DNA of 64,000 nucleotides, from positions 62,001 to 126,000 of the forward strand of contig NZ_RHHP01000007.1 in assembly GCF_003710815.1 (NCBI RefSeq), written 5' to 3'. Positions within the stretch are counted from its first letter, which is position 1; each line of letters begins with the position of its first letter. Source of the DNA: Brevibacillus centrosporus (GTDB taxonomy: Bacteria > Bacillota > Bacilli > Brevibacillales > Brevibacillaceae). This document shows, in pieces, positions 34,818-43,734 of this stretch. The translations under genes and the position numbers were made by a program. The notes under the pieces were generated by a model, which made no database searches, was not told where the DNA came from, and saw only the letters and a list, made by a program, of their open reading frames with translations.

Positions 34818-34870
34818 ATCAAAAGCTTGATTTTGTTTTATTTCATTTACGAATCCGAATCATTTATACT
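34818..34870 (+). promoter_or_regulatory. Citrate synthase promoter region with ATCAA-N4-TTGAT dyad
   Basis: TATACT (34865-34870) is a good -10, but the hexamer at -35 spacing (TTCATT, 34842-34847) is poor. The dyad at 34818-34831 has the T-N11-A form used by LysR regulators and lies just upstream, fitting activation or modulation by the adjacent regulator. Confidence 0.45.
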
Positions 34871-34904
34871 GGAGGAAAAGAGATGAAATCAAGGAGTGGG
34901 ATCA

Positions 34905-36008
34905 ATGAATAAACAACATACGTTGGCAATTGGTCTGGATGGAATCGCTGTAGCGGAAACGGATCTCAGTCTGGTAGACGGAATCAATGGCTTGCTGGTC
35001 TATCGCGGTCACTGGGCACGTGATCTGGCTATTCACCACACATTTGAAGAAGTTGCTCACCTGCTCTGGTTCGGGCATTTGCCAAGTGCAGAGGAACTGG
35101 CTGATCTGAGCAGCAAACTAAAAGCGAATCGTAAACTGCCTGAGCATGTAAAAGGGATTTTGAAGCTCATTCCGGCAGATGTAGATATGATGAGTGTATT
35201 GCGTACAGGTGTATCGGCACTGGGAAGCTCATCGCATGGCTTTCCACCTACCATCGATGAAGTGATTTCGCTGGCGGCCAAGATGCCGACAATCGTCGCG
35301 TATCGCTTTGCCTGTCTGCAAGGCACTGAACCGCTCGAACCAAACCCCGAGCTGGGTCATACAGCCAACTACCTGTACATGTTGAAAGGTGAGAAACCGA
35401 ACCCTGCCCATGTGCGTGCGCTGGATGCGTATCTGATTTTGACGCAGGAGCACGGGATGAACGCGTCTACGTTTGCAGGACGTGTCGTCAGCTCTACGGA
35501 ATCCGATCTGGTGTCTGCCATCACAGCAGCGATCGGCACGTTGAAAGGACCTCTGCACGGAGGAGCACCTTCGGAAGTAACGGAAATGATTGAAGCCATC
35601 GCTACCAAAGAAAATGCGGAACCGTGGCTGCGCAGCAAGCTGGAGAACGGTGGACGCCTCATGGGCTTCGGACATCGCGTCTACAAGACCATCGACCCGC
35701 GTGCCACTGCATTGCGCGTAGTCGCATCCGAGCTGTCTGCGAACGACCCGTGGTTCGATCTGGCAACACATGTGGAGAAGGTAGGCCTCAAGCTGCTGGA
35801 GGAATACAAGCCAGGGCGCAAGCTGAACACCAACGTCGAGTTCTTCGCTGCTGCGGTTATGCGTGCAGTAGGTCTTGACGACAATCTGTTCACGCCGACC
35901 TTTGCCGTTAGCCGCGTCGTAGGCTGGAGCGCTCATGTGCTGGAGCAGGCTAGCAAAAACCGTATCATTCGTCCACAATCCAATTACATCGGCACCATGC
36001 CGGAGTAA
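34905..36008 (+). CDS. Citrate synthase
   Basis: The protein is 367 residues, the short bacterial type II form. Signature segments are GPLHGGAPSEV with the first active-site His, MGFGHRVYKTIDPRA with the second, and NVEFFAAAVMRAVG. It condenses oxaloacetate with acetyl-CoA at the entry to the TCA cycle. The ATG at 34905 follows AAGGAGTGGGATCA; an in-frame GTG at 34896 is possible. The gene could be the citA-type paralog or a methylcitrate synthase-like form; sequence by eye does not separate these. Confidence 0.92.
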   Translation: MNKQHTLAIGLDGIAVAETDLSLVDGINGLLVYRGHWARDLAIHHTFEEVAHLLWFGHLPSAEELADLSSKLKANRKLPEHVKGILKLIPADVDMMSVLRTGVSALGSSSHGFPPTIDEVISLAAKMPTIVAYRFACLQGTEPLEPNPELGHTANYLYMLKGEKPNPAHVRALDAYLILTQEHGMNASTFAGRVVSSTESDLVSAITAAIGTLKGPLHGGAPSEVTEMIEAIATKENAEPWLRSKLENGGRLMGFGHRVYKTIDPRATALRVVASELSANDPWFDLATHVEKVGLKLLEEYKPGRKLNTNVEFFAAAVMRAVGLDDNLFTPTFAVSRVVGWSAHVLEQASKNRIIRPQSNYIGTMPE

Positions 36009-36027
36009 TCAGATGACGTGAGTAGAC

Positions 36028-36072
36028 AATCCCCCCTTTGGAACAGAGCAAGCTCCAAAGGGGGGATTTGTT
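36028..36072. terminator. Bidirectional terminator after citrate synthase
   Basis: A perfect 15-bp stem has arms at 36028-36042 and 36054-36068, followed by TTGTTT. Confidence 0.88.
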
Positions 36073-36075
36073 TGT

Positions 36076-36461
36076 CTATAGAGCGCGGATCTGCGCTTGG
36101 ATGTCCTGCGTACTGACTCCTCCGTGATAACAAATGACAGAGGTAATTTCGTAATCTGCGTATTTTTTCAGGGAGCGCTGGGCCATCTCTGGGTCCAGAG
36201 CCGTTGGTACATGAAGCCCCATCAGCTTTCCATCCACGCTGTACATGGAATCCCCAGCGATTAGCGTTTTGCTTTGGCGTAAATAGAGACTGACATGTCC
36301 TGCGGTATGCCCAGGAGTATGGATCACCTGAATCCCTCCGAAAAAGGGGAGCACTTGACTATCCTCCAGCAGATCGGTCACGTTCCCTTTTGGTGGATGC
36401 TTGACATGTTCATCTTTGATGAGAGGAAGCTCGCCCTGAATTTAGGGTACCTCCTGTTCAT
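36076..36461 (-). pseudogene. Broken MBL-fold hydrolase gene (N-terminus lost)
   Basis: The frame ending at 36076 encodes a C-terminal MBL half (TPGHTAGHVSLYL, IAGDSMYSVDG, VICYHGG) that opens only after a stop at 36442-36444. The N-terminal metal motif HxHxDH and about 100 residues are absent. An intact ribosome-binding site and ATG (36461, AAAGGAGCCC upstream) remain but lead into the wrong frame. This indicates an internal deletion that removed the start of the gene and left the initiation region behind. Confidence 0.82.
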
Positions 36462-36632
36462 GGGCTCCTTTCAAATTCGGTTTTCATGGCGAACAGGTTT
36501 GCATAGGTCCGCAGGTTCCGTCCACGCTTTTTCCGATGTCATTTTCCCGATGGTGCTTCAAAGTGCAGGCAGGCATTGCATATCATACTTACTTTTGGCA
36601 TGATGATGAAAAATACAAAAGGAGTGGAAAAA

Positions 36633-37661
36633 ATGGCGTTGTTGTCTTCCCCGCTTCAACTGAAAGGTCTTACATTGAAAAATCGGATTGTCATGCCGCC
36701 AATGTGCCAATACTCGGTGGACGCGCATGACGGTACACCCACTGACTGGCATTTTGTCCACTACGTCTCCCGTGCAGTTGGGGGAACCGGGCTGATCATC
36801 GTGGAGATGACCGATGTGGAGCCGGATGGCCGCATTTCAAACGGCGATCTGGGCTTGTGGTCAGATGAGCAAATCCCTGCGTTTTCTCGCATTGTCTCCG
36901 AAGTACATAAATACGGTTCTAAAATCGGCATACAGATCGGACATGCCGGACGCAAAGCCGAGGATGCAGAGGTTCCTGTATCTGCCTCAGCCATTGCTTT
37001 TCCAGGCTCTCGCTACAAGATGCCTCGCGCTTTGACTACCGAAGAGGTGCAAGCGATGGTCGTCAAGTTTGCCGAGTCTGCGAGACGTGCGGTGGAAGCA
37101 GGCATGGACACGATCGAGATCCATGGGGCGCACGGCTATTTGATTCACCAGTTCCACTCTCCGCTGATCAACAAGCGGGACGACCAGTACGGCAAAGATC
37201 CCGCCTTGTTCGGAGTAGAAGTGATTCAAGCTGTCAAAAAAGTAATCCCAGCGGATATGCCGTTGATCATGCGTGTTTCTGCAGTCGAATACGTAGACGG
37301 TGGATACGGCTTGGAGTACAGCACGGAGCTGTGCCGTCGCTATAAAGAAGCGGGCGTAGATGTGTTCCATTTGTCCAGTGGCGGAGAAGGTCCGATCGGC
37401 TCGGCAGGACGCCCGGGAGTGCATCCTGGCTATCAGGTCCCATTGGCCCGTGCCATCAAGCAGGCATTGGACGTACCTGTGATTGCAGTAGGAAATCTGG
37501 ACGACGCGAAGCTTGCCGAAGCCACGCTAGGAAACGGCGATGCCGATCTGATCGCAGTAGGCCGCGGTATGCTGCGTGACCCATACTGGGCGATCCATGC
37601 GATTCGTGCGCTCTCTCCAGAGGAGCTACAACCGCCGAAGCAGTACGGACGTGCGTTTTAA
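36633..37661 (+). CDS. namA: NADPH dehydrogenase of the old yellow enzyme family
   Basis: The protein is 342 residues of the YqjM class. Cys25 in MPPMCQYS is the redox-tuning Cys of the class. The substrate-binding His pair is in IHGAHGYLIHQF, and the C-terminal FMN phosphate site is in DLIAVGRGMLRDPYW. It reduces activated alkenes, quinones and nitro compounds with NADPH and FMN. The ATG at 36633 follows AAAAGGAGTGGAAAA; the longer frame has no site. It ends at a strong terminator. Confidence 0.95.
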   Translation: MALLSSPLQLKGLTLKNRIVMPPMCQYSVDAHDGTPTDWHFVHYVSRAVGGTGLIIVEMTDVEPDGRISNGDLGLWSDEQIPAFSRIVSEVHKYGSKIGIQIGHAGRKAEDAEVPVSASAIAFPGSRYKMPRALTTEEVQAMVVKFAESARRAVEAGMDTIEIHGAHGYLIHQFHSPLINKRDDQYGKDPALFGVEVIQAVKKVIPADMPLIMRVSAVEYVDGGYGLEYSTELCRRYKEAGVDVFHLSSGGEGPIGSAGRPGVHPGYQVPLARAIKQALDVPVIAVGNLDDAKLAEATLGNGDADLIAVGRGMLRDPYWAIHAIRALSPEELQPPKQYGRAF

Positions 37662-37691
37662 TTCAGGAGTATGACCGTCAAAAAGACAAAC

Positions 37692-37742
37692 AGAGCAGCC
37701 CTTTTCCATCCGTTTGAGGTGGGAGGGGCTGCTCTATTTTGA
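37692..37742 (+). terminator. Terminator of namA
   Basis: AGAGCAGCC (37692-37700) pairs with GGCTGCTCT (37727-37735), followed by ATTTTG. Confidence 0.75.
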
Positions 37743-37788
37743 GGGGGTTTTCGTTAGCTGTCCACCCGTTACCGGGAAAAAGCCGCGT

Positions 37789-39138
37789 TCAAAGTGGCGC
37801 TACGTGCTCACGTGCATCGCTCTTTGGCGTATCCCGCAAGGCTTTCACCGCTTGCTGCATAGCAGCGAGCTCTTCGGGGGTTGGGGTCTGCTCCCGATAG
37901 CGATAGCGCTCATAACTATTTGTGATCGTAGCAGCAAGCTGGACAAAGGCCGAATCCCGTATTTGCTGCTGAAGCCTGCGGAAGTACTCCTGGCTGGTCT
38001 CGTAGCGATAGATCGGGTAACCGAGCGACGTCGTGTGCTGCAAAAATTGGTAGTACGCGTAACGAACGGGATCGTCTGCCGGACCAGGTGCCTTATTAAA
38101 CCACTCGCGTACATCCCACAGAGGGCGTGGATCTTCTTTGGCAGCAGAGCCAAGTGGCGACCAGACTGTCGAAGCTTCTGTAGAGGCTGCCTCTTTAGCC
38201 TGGGAGGCTTTTTGAAACCGCCTTTTCCAGATCGCCCGGGCGAGCACAATCAGGACGACCAGTGAGAGTGCAGCGATCAGGTAAGGCTCCAGCAAGGAGA
38301 TCAGCGGCTCTCCTGTCTCGACGGGTACGTATCCTTGATCTGCACCTGCTCCCTGATTTTCCAACAGATCATGGACGCGTTGGTCCTTACCCAGAGTACC
38401 TGCCAAGGCTTCGCTCCATGCAGCCAGCTGCTCCAGGATAGGCTTGACCAACCAGTACAGGCCGCTTCCTAGAGGGCCTTTCAGCCATGCCCAGAGGAAC
38501 GCCAGCAGCCCCAGTATCGCAGCTGCCACCAGCATATAGCTCAGGGCCAAAAGGGAGTGGGCAGCCAGCACTTGTCCGCCAAGCTTTAGGCGAATAGAGG
38601 CTGGGAGTCGTGTGGTGACCGTTTCCGCGCGCGTCACATACTCCACCAGGCTTGTGAGCAGGTAGCTGCCGAGGATCAGTCCCAGCATCCAATAGTATAT
38701 AGCAGGATCGAACATCTCGGCATGCACGGCGGTTCCATACAAGCCCGCTACCGTAAACTGAATGAGGCACAGCATGAAACCAAGCACAAATCTACGCAGC
38801 AGATTGGCGTGATTGATCCCTTCTGAAGCGACGGAATGAATGCGCCAAAAAAACAAGCCTGCCCCGAGCAGCGCGATCACCCAGGAATCAAAAGTCACGT
38901 AAACAAGCAGCCCAACCCCGCCGACGACGGGATAAAGCAGGAAGTGGAGCAAGGGGCTTCGGCTTCCTTCGTGAAAGACAACACTGCCCAAGACGAACAG
39001 CAGGGAGGCCACAATACCAAACATCAGAAAATGGCTCAAGCTGACGGTCAGCCAGCCAAACATCATCGCAGCGCAAGCGAGCAGCAAGGCTTCGAGCCAA
39101 AAGGCAAGCGACCAACGGCCAATTGTCGTAACGCTCAT
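37789..39138 (-). CDS. DUF4129-type multi-pass membrane protein
   Basis: The protein is 449 residues. About eight membrane segments fill the first 320 residues. A cytoplasmic C-terminal DUF4129-like region follows (PVRYAYYQFLQHTTSLGYPI, ETSQEYFRRLQQQI, NSYERYRYRE). In homologous operons this region is usually the tail of a transglutaminase-like protein; here no transglutaminase core (Cys-His-Asp) is visible. Its start overlaps the end of the DUF58 gene by ATGA. It is the third gene of the MoxR operon. Confidence 0.82.
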   Translation of the reverse strand: MSVTTIGRWSLAFWLEALLLACAAMMFGWLTVSLSHFLMFGIVASLLFVLGSVVFHEGSRSPLLHFLLYPVVGGVGLLVYVTFDSWVIALLGAGLFFWRIHSVASEGINHANLLRRFVLGFMLCLIQFTVAGLYGTAVHAEMFDPAIYYWMLGLILGSYLLTSLVEYVTRAETVTTRLPASIRLKLGGQVLAAHSLLALSYMLVAAAILGLLAFLWAWLKGPLGSGLYWLVKPILEQLAAWSEALAGTLGKDQRVHDLLENQGAGADQGYVPVETGEPLISLLEPYLIAALSLVVLIVLARAIWKRRFQKASQAKEAASTEASTVWSPLGSAAKEDPRPLWDVREWFNKAPGPADDPVRYAYYQFLQHTTSLGYPIYRYETSQEYFRRLQQQIRDSAFVQLAATITNSYERYRYREQTPTPEELAAMQQAVKALRDTPKSDAREHVAPL

Positions 39139-40325
39139 CGTGCCACTCTCCTTCCATTCGCTGAGCGGCTTGTATCGAAACGGCGCAGCAGCAACTGCTC
39201 CTCAGAAAGGTCCAGTACGACTACCATGTGCCCGCGTCTGACCAACCGATCCATGGATTGTTCGAGATCGCGATCGAAGCGTGGCGTGACTAGCAGGATA
39301 GACTCACGGGAAGCAGAACCTTCCAGCCGACGAAGGATCACAGCTAGCGGAGTCGTAACGTAATGGTGCATCTGGGCAAGCTGAGTCATGACGTGCAGAT
39401 GATGGTTTTTGCCGCTGCCGGCAGGGAGATGGTAGTACTCTCGCCCGCGCTGCTTCACACTGAGAAAAAGCTCGTAGCCGTGCGACCGCTTTCGGCAAAG
39501 GATAGATAAGGCTGCCAGACAAGAGATGGTCCGCTCATTGATCGCATCGTTATACCGTTGCTGCGATGGCTCATACGAGGGTAGGATATGCCCGATGATT
39601 CGCCAGTCTGGACGAGATGTATGTTCAAACAGCCGCGTTTCCAGAGACCCGGTTTTTGCCGTTGCCTTCCAGTGGATGTGCTTGAAGCGGTCTCCCGGAA
39701 TATAAGCGCGAACTCCTCGCTGAAAGGTGACATCCTCTTGCTGGCGTTGATGAGAGAGCCTGCTGCCGTCCGGTTCGGTATCTGCTAGCTGGATCGGAGG
39801 CAAGGGCAGCGGCAACGGGTAGACCAGCAGCGAAAACGAAACAGGCAAGGAGAGCTGGCTTACTTCGTCTCCAAACAGGGGGAGCGAATCAGACTGAACC
39901 TCAGTCAACCAAACGACTCCACGGACATGAGGGGTTAGAGTCAAGACGCGTTCTGCGCTCTGGCGAAAGGGCACATCCAGGCGAAGTCGCACGACGGTTC
40001 GTTGCTTGGTCTGGCTCACTTGGTCTGCTCCCTCGACAGTGACGTGATCAGGCAAGGTAATGCGCAGCCAAGTAGCGGGGAGTGGCAGCCAGGAGCTGTT
40101 GTGCATGCGGATCGTTACTCGCACAGGCGTCCCTGGCATGACGCGGCTTTGGTCCGCGATCCACTCGAGCTTGACCCATCGGCGCATATGCCGCATCCAC
40201 CCGCTTTGAGCTGCTGGCATGAAAAAGAAAAGCCCGCCAAACAGCCAAAGAAACCAACTTCCAGAAAACAAGGCGAATAACAGCAGGAGAAAGCCGATTA
40301 CGTGAAAGGTCGACTTCGTATTCAT
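39135..40325 (-). CDS. DUF58-family protein
   Basis: The protein is 396 residues with two N-terminal membrane segments (about 8-38). The DUF58 core is GVRAYIPGDRFKHIHWKATA near residues 200-220, followed by a vWA-like C-terminal part. It typically works with a MoxR ATPase, proposed to help maturation of membrane or secreted proteins. It follows moxR by 3 bases and overlaps the next gene by 4. Confidence 0.9.
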   Translation of the reverse strand: MNTKSTFHVIGFLLLLFALFSGSWFLWLFGGLFFFMPAAQSGWMRHMRRWVKLEWIADQSRVMPGTPVRVTIRMHNSSWLPLPATWLRITLPDHVTVEGADQVSQTKQRTVVRLRLDVPFRQSAERVLTLTPHVRGVVWLTEVQSDSLPLFGDEVSQLSLPVSFSLLVYPLPLPLPPIQLADTEPDGSRLSHQRQQEDVTFQRGVRAYIPGDRFKHIHWKATAKTGSLETRLFEHTSRPDWRIIGHILPSYEPSQQRYNDAINERTISCLAALSILCRKRSHGYELFLSVKQRGREYYHLPAGSGKNHHLHVMTQLAQMHHYVTTPLAVILRRLEGSASRESILLVTPRFDRDLEQSMDRLVRRGHMVVVLDLSEEQLLLRRFDTSRSANGRRVAR

Positions 40326-40328
40326 TGC

Positions 40329-41267
40329 CTACACGCTTTCTTCGACAGGTGTCGCTACGCTTTTCAATATTTGCTCCACAACCTCAGATTCTGTCACATG
40401 CAGCTCTGCTTCCATCGAAAGGCGGATTCGATGAGTAGCGAGGCTTGGGAAAACCCATTTCACATCGTCTGGCAAAACGTAGGAGCGGCCAGAAAGAAAA
40501 GCAGCTGCCTGCGCGCAGCGAAGCAGAGCGAGCATCGCCCGTGGGCTCAGTCCGACCTCGACCGATCGGTGGGTGCGGGTAGCTTCTGTCAAATCGATCA
40601 CGTACTCCTCTACTGCTTGACTCACATGGACGCCAGTCACTTCCTGCTGAAGGGCGGCGATCTCGTCTACGCGGATGACCGGTTCGATCTCGGTTAGCGG
40701 TGACTCGCTGCGGAAGCGCCTCAGAATCTCTCGGGAATCCTCCCGGGTGCCGTAACCGAGCGAAAGCTTAAACAAAAAACGGTCTAGCTGAGCTTCTGGC
40801 AATGGATAGGTTCCTTCAGATTCGATAGGGTTCTGCGTCGCGATGACGAGCATGGCAGGGGGGAGCGGCAGCGTGATTCCTTCGATGGTGACTTGGCGCT
40901 CTTCCATGCCTTCGAGCAGACCGGATTGCGTACGGGGTGTAGCCCTGTTAATCTCATCCGCGAGCAAAACGTCGGCAAAAATGGGACCTTTGCGCAGCTC
41001 AAATTCTTGCGTGCGCTGGTTGAAAATGTGCAGACCGATTACATCTGAGGGCAGCAGATCTGCGGTAAATTGCAGACGGTTGTATGTTCCGCCGATCGCC
41101 TGCGCCAAGGTTTTGGCGAGAACGGTCTTCCCCATTCCGGGTAAATCCTCCAGCAGCACATGGCCGCGAGCGAGCAGGGCAGTGACAAGCAGGCGGATTT
41201 GTTCTTCTTTTCCGACAATTACCCGGTTGGCGGATGCGATCAGGTTATCTAAAGCAGCATGGGCCAT
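40329..41267 (-). CDS. MoxR-family AAA+ ATPase
   Basis: The protein is 312 residues. The Walker A motif DLPGMGKT is at about 41-48, Walker B in DVLLADEINRATPRTQ, sensor 1 in VIATQNPIESEGTYPLPEAQ and an arginine finger region in LDRFLFK. MoxR ATPases act as chaperone-like partners of DUF58/vWA proteins. It heads a three-gene operon with a clear promoter about 50 bases upstream. Confidence 0.95.
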   Translation of the reverse strand: MAHAALDNLIASANRVIVGKEEQIRLLVTALLARGHVLLEDLPGMGKTVLAKTLAQAIGGTYNRLQFTADLLPSDVIGLHIFNQRTQEFELRKGPIFADVLLADEINRATPRTQSGLLEGMEERQVTIEGITLPLPPAMLVIATQNPIESEGTYPLPEAQLDRFLFKLSLGYGTREDSREILRRFRSESPLTEIEPVIRVDEIAALQQEVTGVHVSQAVEEYVIDLTEATRTHRSVEVGLSPRAMLALLRCAQAAAFLSGRSYVLPDDVKWVFPSLATHRIRLSMEAELHVTESEVVEQILKSVATPVEESV

Positions 41268-41315
41268 GAGTATTCTCCTTTACAGACGTAAATTCAGGAC
41301 GAAGCCTGAGTAATT

Positions 41316-41345
41316 ATTATACAAGCCTCATCCTATTTTTGCCAA
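41316..41345 (-). promoter_or_regulatory. moxR operon promoter
   Basis: On the minus strand TTGGCA (41345-41340), an 18-base spacer ending in TG, and TATAAT (41321-41316) form an extended -10 sigma-A promoter. Confidence 0.65.
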
Positions 41346-41383
41346 ATGATACGATGAGCCTTGCCGATGCACATCATGTTTTG

Positions 41384-41435
41384 TCGAACATATGTAACTG
41401 TATAGATAGAAAGTGTGGTTCTATCAGCGTTCGAC
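41384..41435. promoter_or_regulatory. GTCGAAC / GTTCGAC inverted repeat in divergent region
   Basis: GTCGAAC (about 41384-41390) and GTTCGAC (about 41428-41434) face each other across 37 bases, between the moxR and kinase promoters. A role as a looping operator is possible but unproven. Confidence 0.25.
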
Positions 41436-41457
41436 ATTTTTCATATATTGTCAATGA

Positions 41458-41486
41458 TTGACGTGATCAAGTACGATAGATATATA
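41458..41486 (+). promoter_or_regulatory. Promoter of the NarL-type two-component operon
   Basis: TTGACG (41458-41463), a 17-base spacer and TATATA (41481-41486) precede the kinase start by about 50 bases. Confidence 0.6.
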
Positions 41487-41536
41487 GTCCTAATTTTCCG
41501 TCGTCTTTCAGGAAAAGGGGAATGGAGTACTGCCTG

Positions 41537-43093
41537 ATGGGTTGGTTGTTAAAAGAATTTCGGCTCGCAGTCTATTTTCTGCAATGGGTGCTCCTGCTAG
41601 CTTTCTGCTTTTTCTATATGGACGCACCAGATTCAAGCTATCACTCGTTTGCTGTATTCCTAGTCATCGCCGTAGCGTACGTCATCATTCTCTGCTATGC
41701 ACTTCCACGAAAACGTTGGTTTTTGCTCGGACTGGTCGACATGGGAATGGCTTTGTTTTTCATCATGGAGACAGGCAAATGGAGCAGTCCCTTTATGCTC
41801 TACGCATACACTACTCTGCTATGGCTGTTGATGGTGCTGCGATTGGAGCAGGTGCTCCTGATTGTCATTCTATTTCTCTTGTCAGCTTCTCTACTGCAAG
41901 AATGGCTTCCCCTTACCATGGTTCCCACCGATATGGATTTCACCACACTGCGCTTGATTCTCGACATCATGATGTGGGCCATCATGGCGCTATGCATGTT
42001 TGCTTTACTGCGTTCCATGAAAAGGGCATATGCGAAAAGCTACCATCTGTTTTTGTTTTTGCAGAAAGTCGTATCCAGCCCCGCTATGAATCTATGCGCG
42101 GCTACCGAACAAATGGTACGGCGTGTCTTCCATTCAGAGCAGGCCTATTTATGTCTCTACCAGGATCGAGAAGGGGAAGGAGACTGGAAGAGAGAGTATT
42201 TTCTCAACACCTTGCTGGAAATGGGTGCAGATGAATGGAGTCATTTGACAATCCAGCTTCTGGACGATTACTCCGGTCGCAAGGATACATACGTCTGCAT
42301 GCCTTTGAGTTTGGAGGGCGAGGCGTGGGGATGCCTGATTTTTTCCATCCCGGCCAAGCGCAGCATCCATCGGGGAGAACGCCTGCTGCTGCGGTTCATC
42401 TCCCTCATCGTGTGTCAGCAAGGAAGACAGCATCGAATTAAATATGAATTGGCCAAATCACTTCACGAGGAGATGCGCCGCAACCTGGCGCAGGACATGC
42501 ACGACGGATTGGCGCAGCAGCTATTTTTTTTGTCAGCCCAGATGTATCAGCTAAAACGCTCACTTCCTGATGAGGTTAAGGTAAGCGTCGCCGAGCGGCT
42601 GGAACAAATCGAGGAACGGATCAAATGGTGCCACGGCGAAGTTCGCCATACGATTACGCATCTCCGTGAATTTCGAGAGTCCGAGCAGCTGCATGAAGCC
42701 ATTGAGCAATTGCTGAAGCGGATGACGAACGGTACAGATTTGCAGGTCCGTTTCACCTCAAAGGGACGAATGCTCGAAGAAGAGCTGCACGTGCTAAATG
42801 CGATTTACCGCATGATCGAGGAGGCGACTGCCAATGCCGTCAAGCATGCGCGGGCTCACGTACTGTCTGTAAGCGTGGAAGCATCTACGGTGCAGGTAAA
42901 GGTGCGGGTGCGCGATGATGGGATCGGCTTTGTTTCGGAAGAGAAGGGAAGAGAAGAGAATCGGTATGGGGTCGTGGGAATGAGGGAGCGTATTGCCCAG
43001 GTAGGCGGTACATTCCATATTCGATCCAAGCCAAACGAAGGAACGGAGATTTTGGCGATCATTCCGAGAAAAGGGGTGGAGATGTATGGATAG
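41537..43093 (+). CDS. NarL-type sensor histidine kinase with six-helix membrane domain
   Basis: The protein is 518 residues from the ATG at 41537 (GGAG at 9 bases); an ATG at 41522 is in frame but sits directly on the AGGGGA. About six membrane helices occupy residues 10-165. A GAF-like region covers roughly 185-300. A HisKA_3 dimerisation domain with the acceptor His in AQDMHDGLAQQLFFL follows, then the HATPase domain (EEATANAVKHA, VRDDGIGF, YGVVGMRERI). It overlaps the response regulator gene by 8 bases. The ligand is unknown. Confidence 0.92.
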   Translation: MGWLLKEFRLAVYFLQWVLLLAFCFFYMDAPDSSYHSFAVFLVIAVAYVIILCYALPRKRWFLLGLVDMGMALFFIMETGKWSSPFMLYAYTTLLWLLMVLRLEQVLLIVILFLLSASLLQEWLPLTMVPTDMDFTTLRLILDIMMWAIMALCMFALLRSMKRAYAKSYHLFLFLQKVVSSPAMNLCAATEQMVRRVFHSEQAYLCLYQDREGEGDWKREYFLNTLLEMGADEWSHLTIQLLDDYSGRKDTYVCMPLSLEGEAWGCLIFSIPAKRSIHRGERLLLRFISLIVCQQGRQHRIKYELAKSLHEEMRRNLAQDMHDGLAQQLFFLSAQMYQLKRSLPDEVKVSVAERLEQIEERIKWCHGEVRHTITHLREFRESEQLHEAIEQLLKRMTNGTDLQVRFTSKGRMLEEELHVLNAIYRMIEEATANAVKHARAHVLSVSVEASTVQVKVRVRDDGIGFVSEEKGREENRYGVVGMRERIAQVGGTFHIRSKPNEGTEILAIIPRKGVEMYG

Positions 43094-43709
43094 CGTGAGG
43101 CTGCTGCTGGCGGACGATCATCGTATCGTGCGAGAAGGATTGAAAATGATATTGGAAAGTTCCCCACGCTATACGGTGGTGGAGGAAGCCAGTGATGGGG
43201 ATGAGCTTATGGAAAAGGCGCTGGCGATCAAGCCCGATTTGATCGTTTCAGACCTGAAGATGCCGGGCATCTCGATCATCGATGGCTGCAAGCAGCTCAA
43301 GGATCAGTACCCGGATATGAAGGTATTGATCCTAACTGCATTTGACGAGAGTGAGGACGTATTTCGGGCGTTAGAGTCCAATGTCGATGGCTACATCATG
43401 AAGGACACCGTACCTGAGCAAATTTTGCATACGATGGACATGGTAATGATGGGATATTCGTGCTTCCAATCCAAGCTTCCCCGCAAGCGCAAAGAGGAGT
43501 CGGACATCGCTTTTACTGAGAGGGAACAGGAAGTGTTTCAGCTGATCGTCGATAACTTGAGTAACCTGGAAATTGCACAGCGACTGTACATCTCTGAAGC
43601 AACGGTCAAGACGCATGTCAGCAGCATCCTGCGCAAGACGGGACAGCCGAATCGCTCGCAAGCTGTACTGTACGCGCTGAAAAAAGGGCTGGTCAAGGTC
43701 TCGCCGTAA
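43086..43709 (+). CDS. NarL/LuxR-family response regulator
   Basis: The protein is 207 residues. The receiver has DD at 10-11, the phospho-acceptor Asp56 (LIVSDLKMPG), Thr in LILTAF and Lys in YIMKD. The C-terminal LuxR helix-turn-helix is typical (FTEREQEVFQLIVDNLSNLE, SEATVKTHVSSILRKTGQPN). It is coupled to the kinase and followed 25 bases later by an HD-GYP-like gene. The matrix locus 1.6 kb downstream is a plausible target (inference only). Confidence 0.95.
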   Translation: MDSVRLLLADDHRIVREGLKMILESSPRYTVVEEASDGDELMEKALAIKPDLIVSDLKMPGISIIDGCKQLKDQYPDMKVLILTAFDESEDVFRALESNVDGYIMKDTVPEQILHTMDMVMMGYSCFQSKLPRKRKEESDIAFTEREQEVFQLIVDNLSNLEIAQRLYISEATVKTHVSSILRKTGQPNRSQAVLYALKKGLVKVSP

Positions 43710-43734
43710 GCCAAAACAGTAAAGAGGGTCTATC

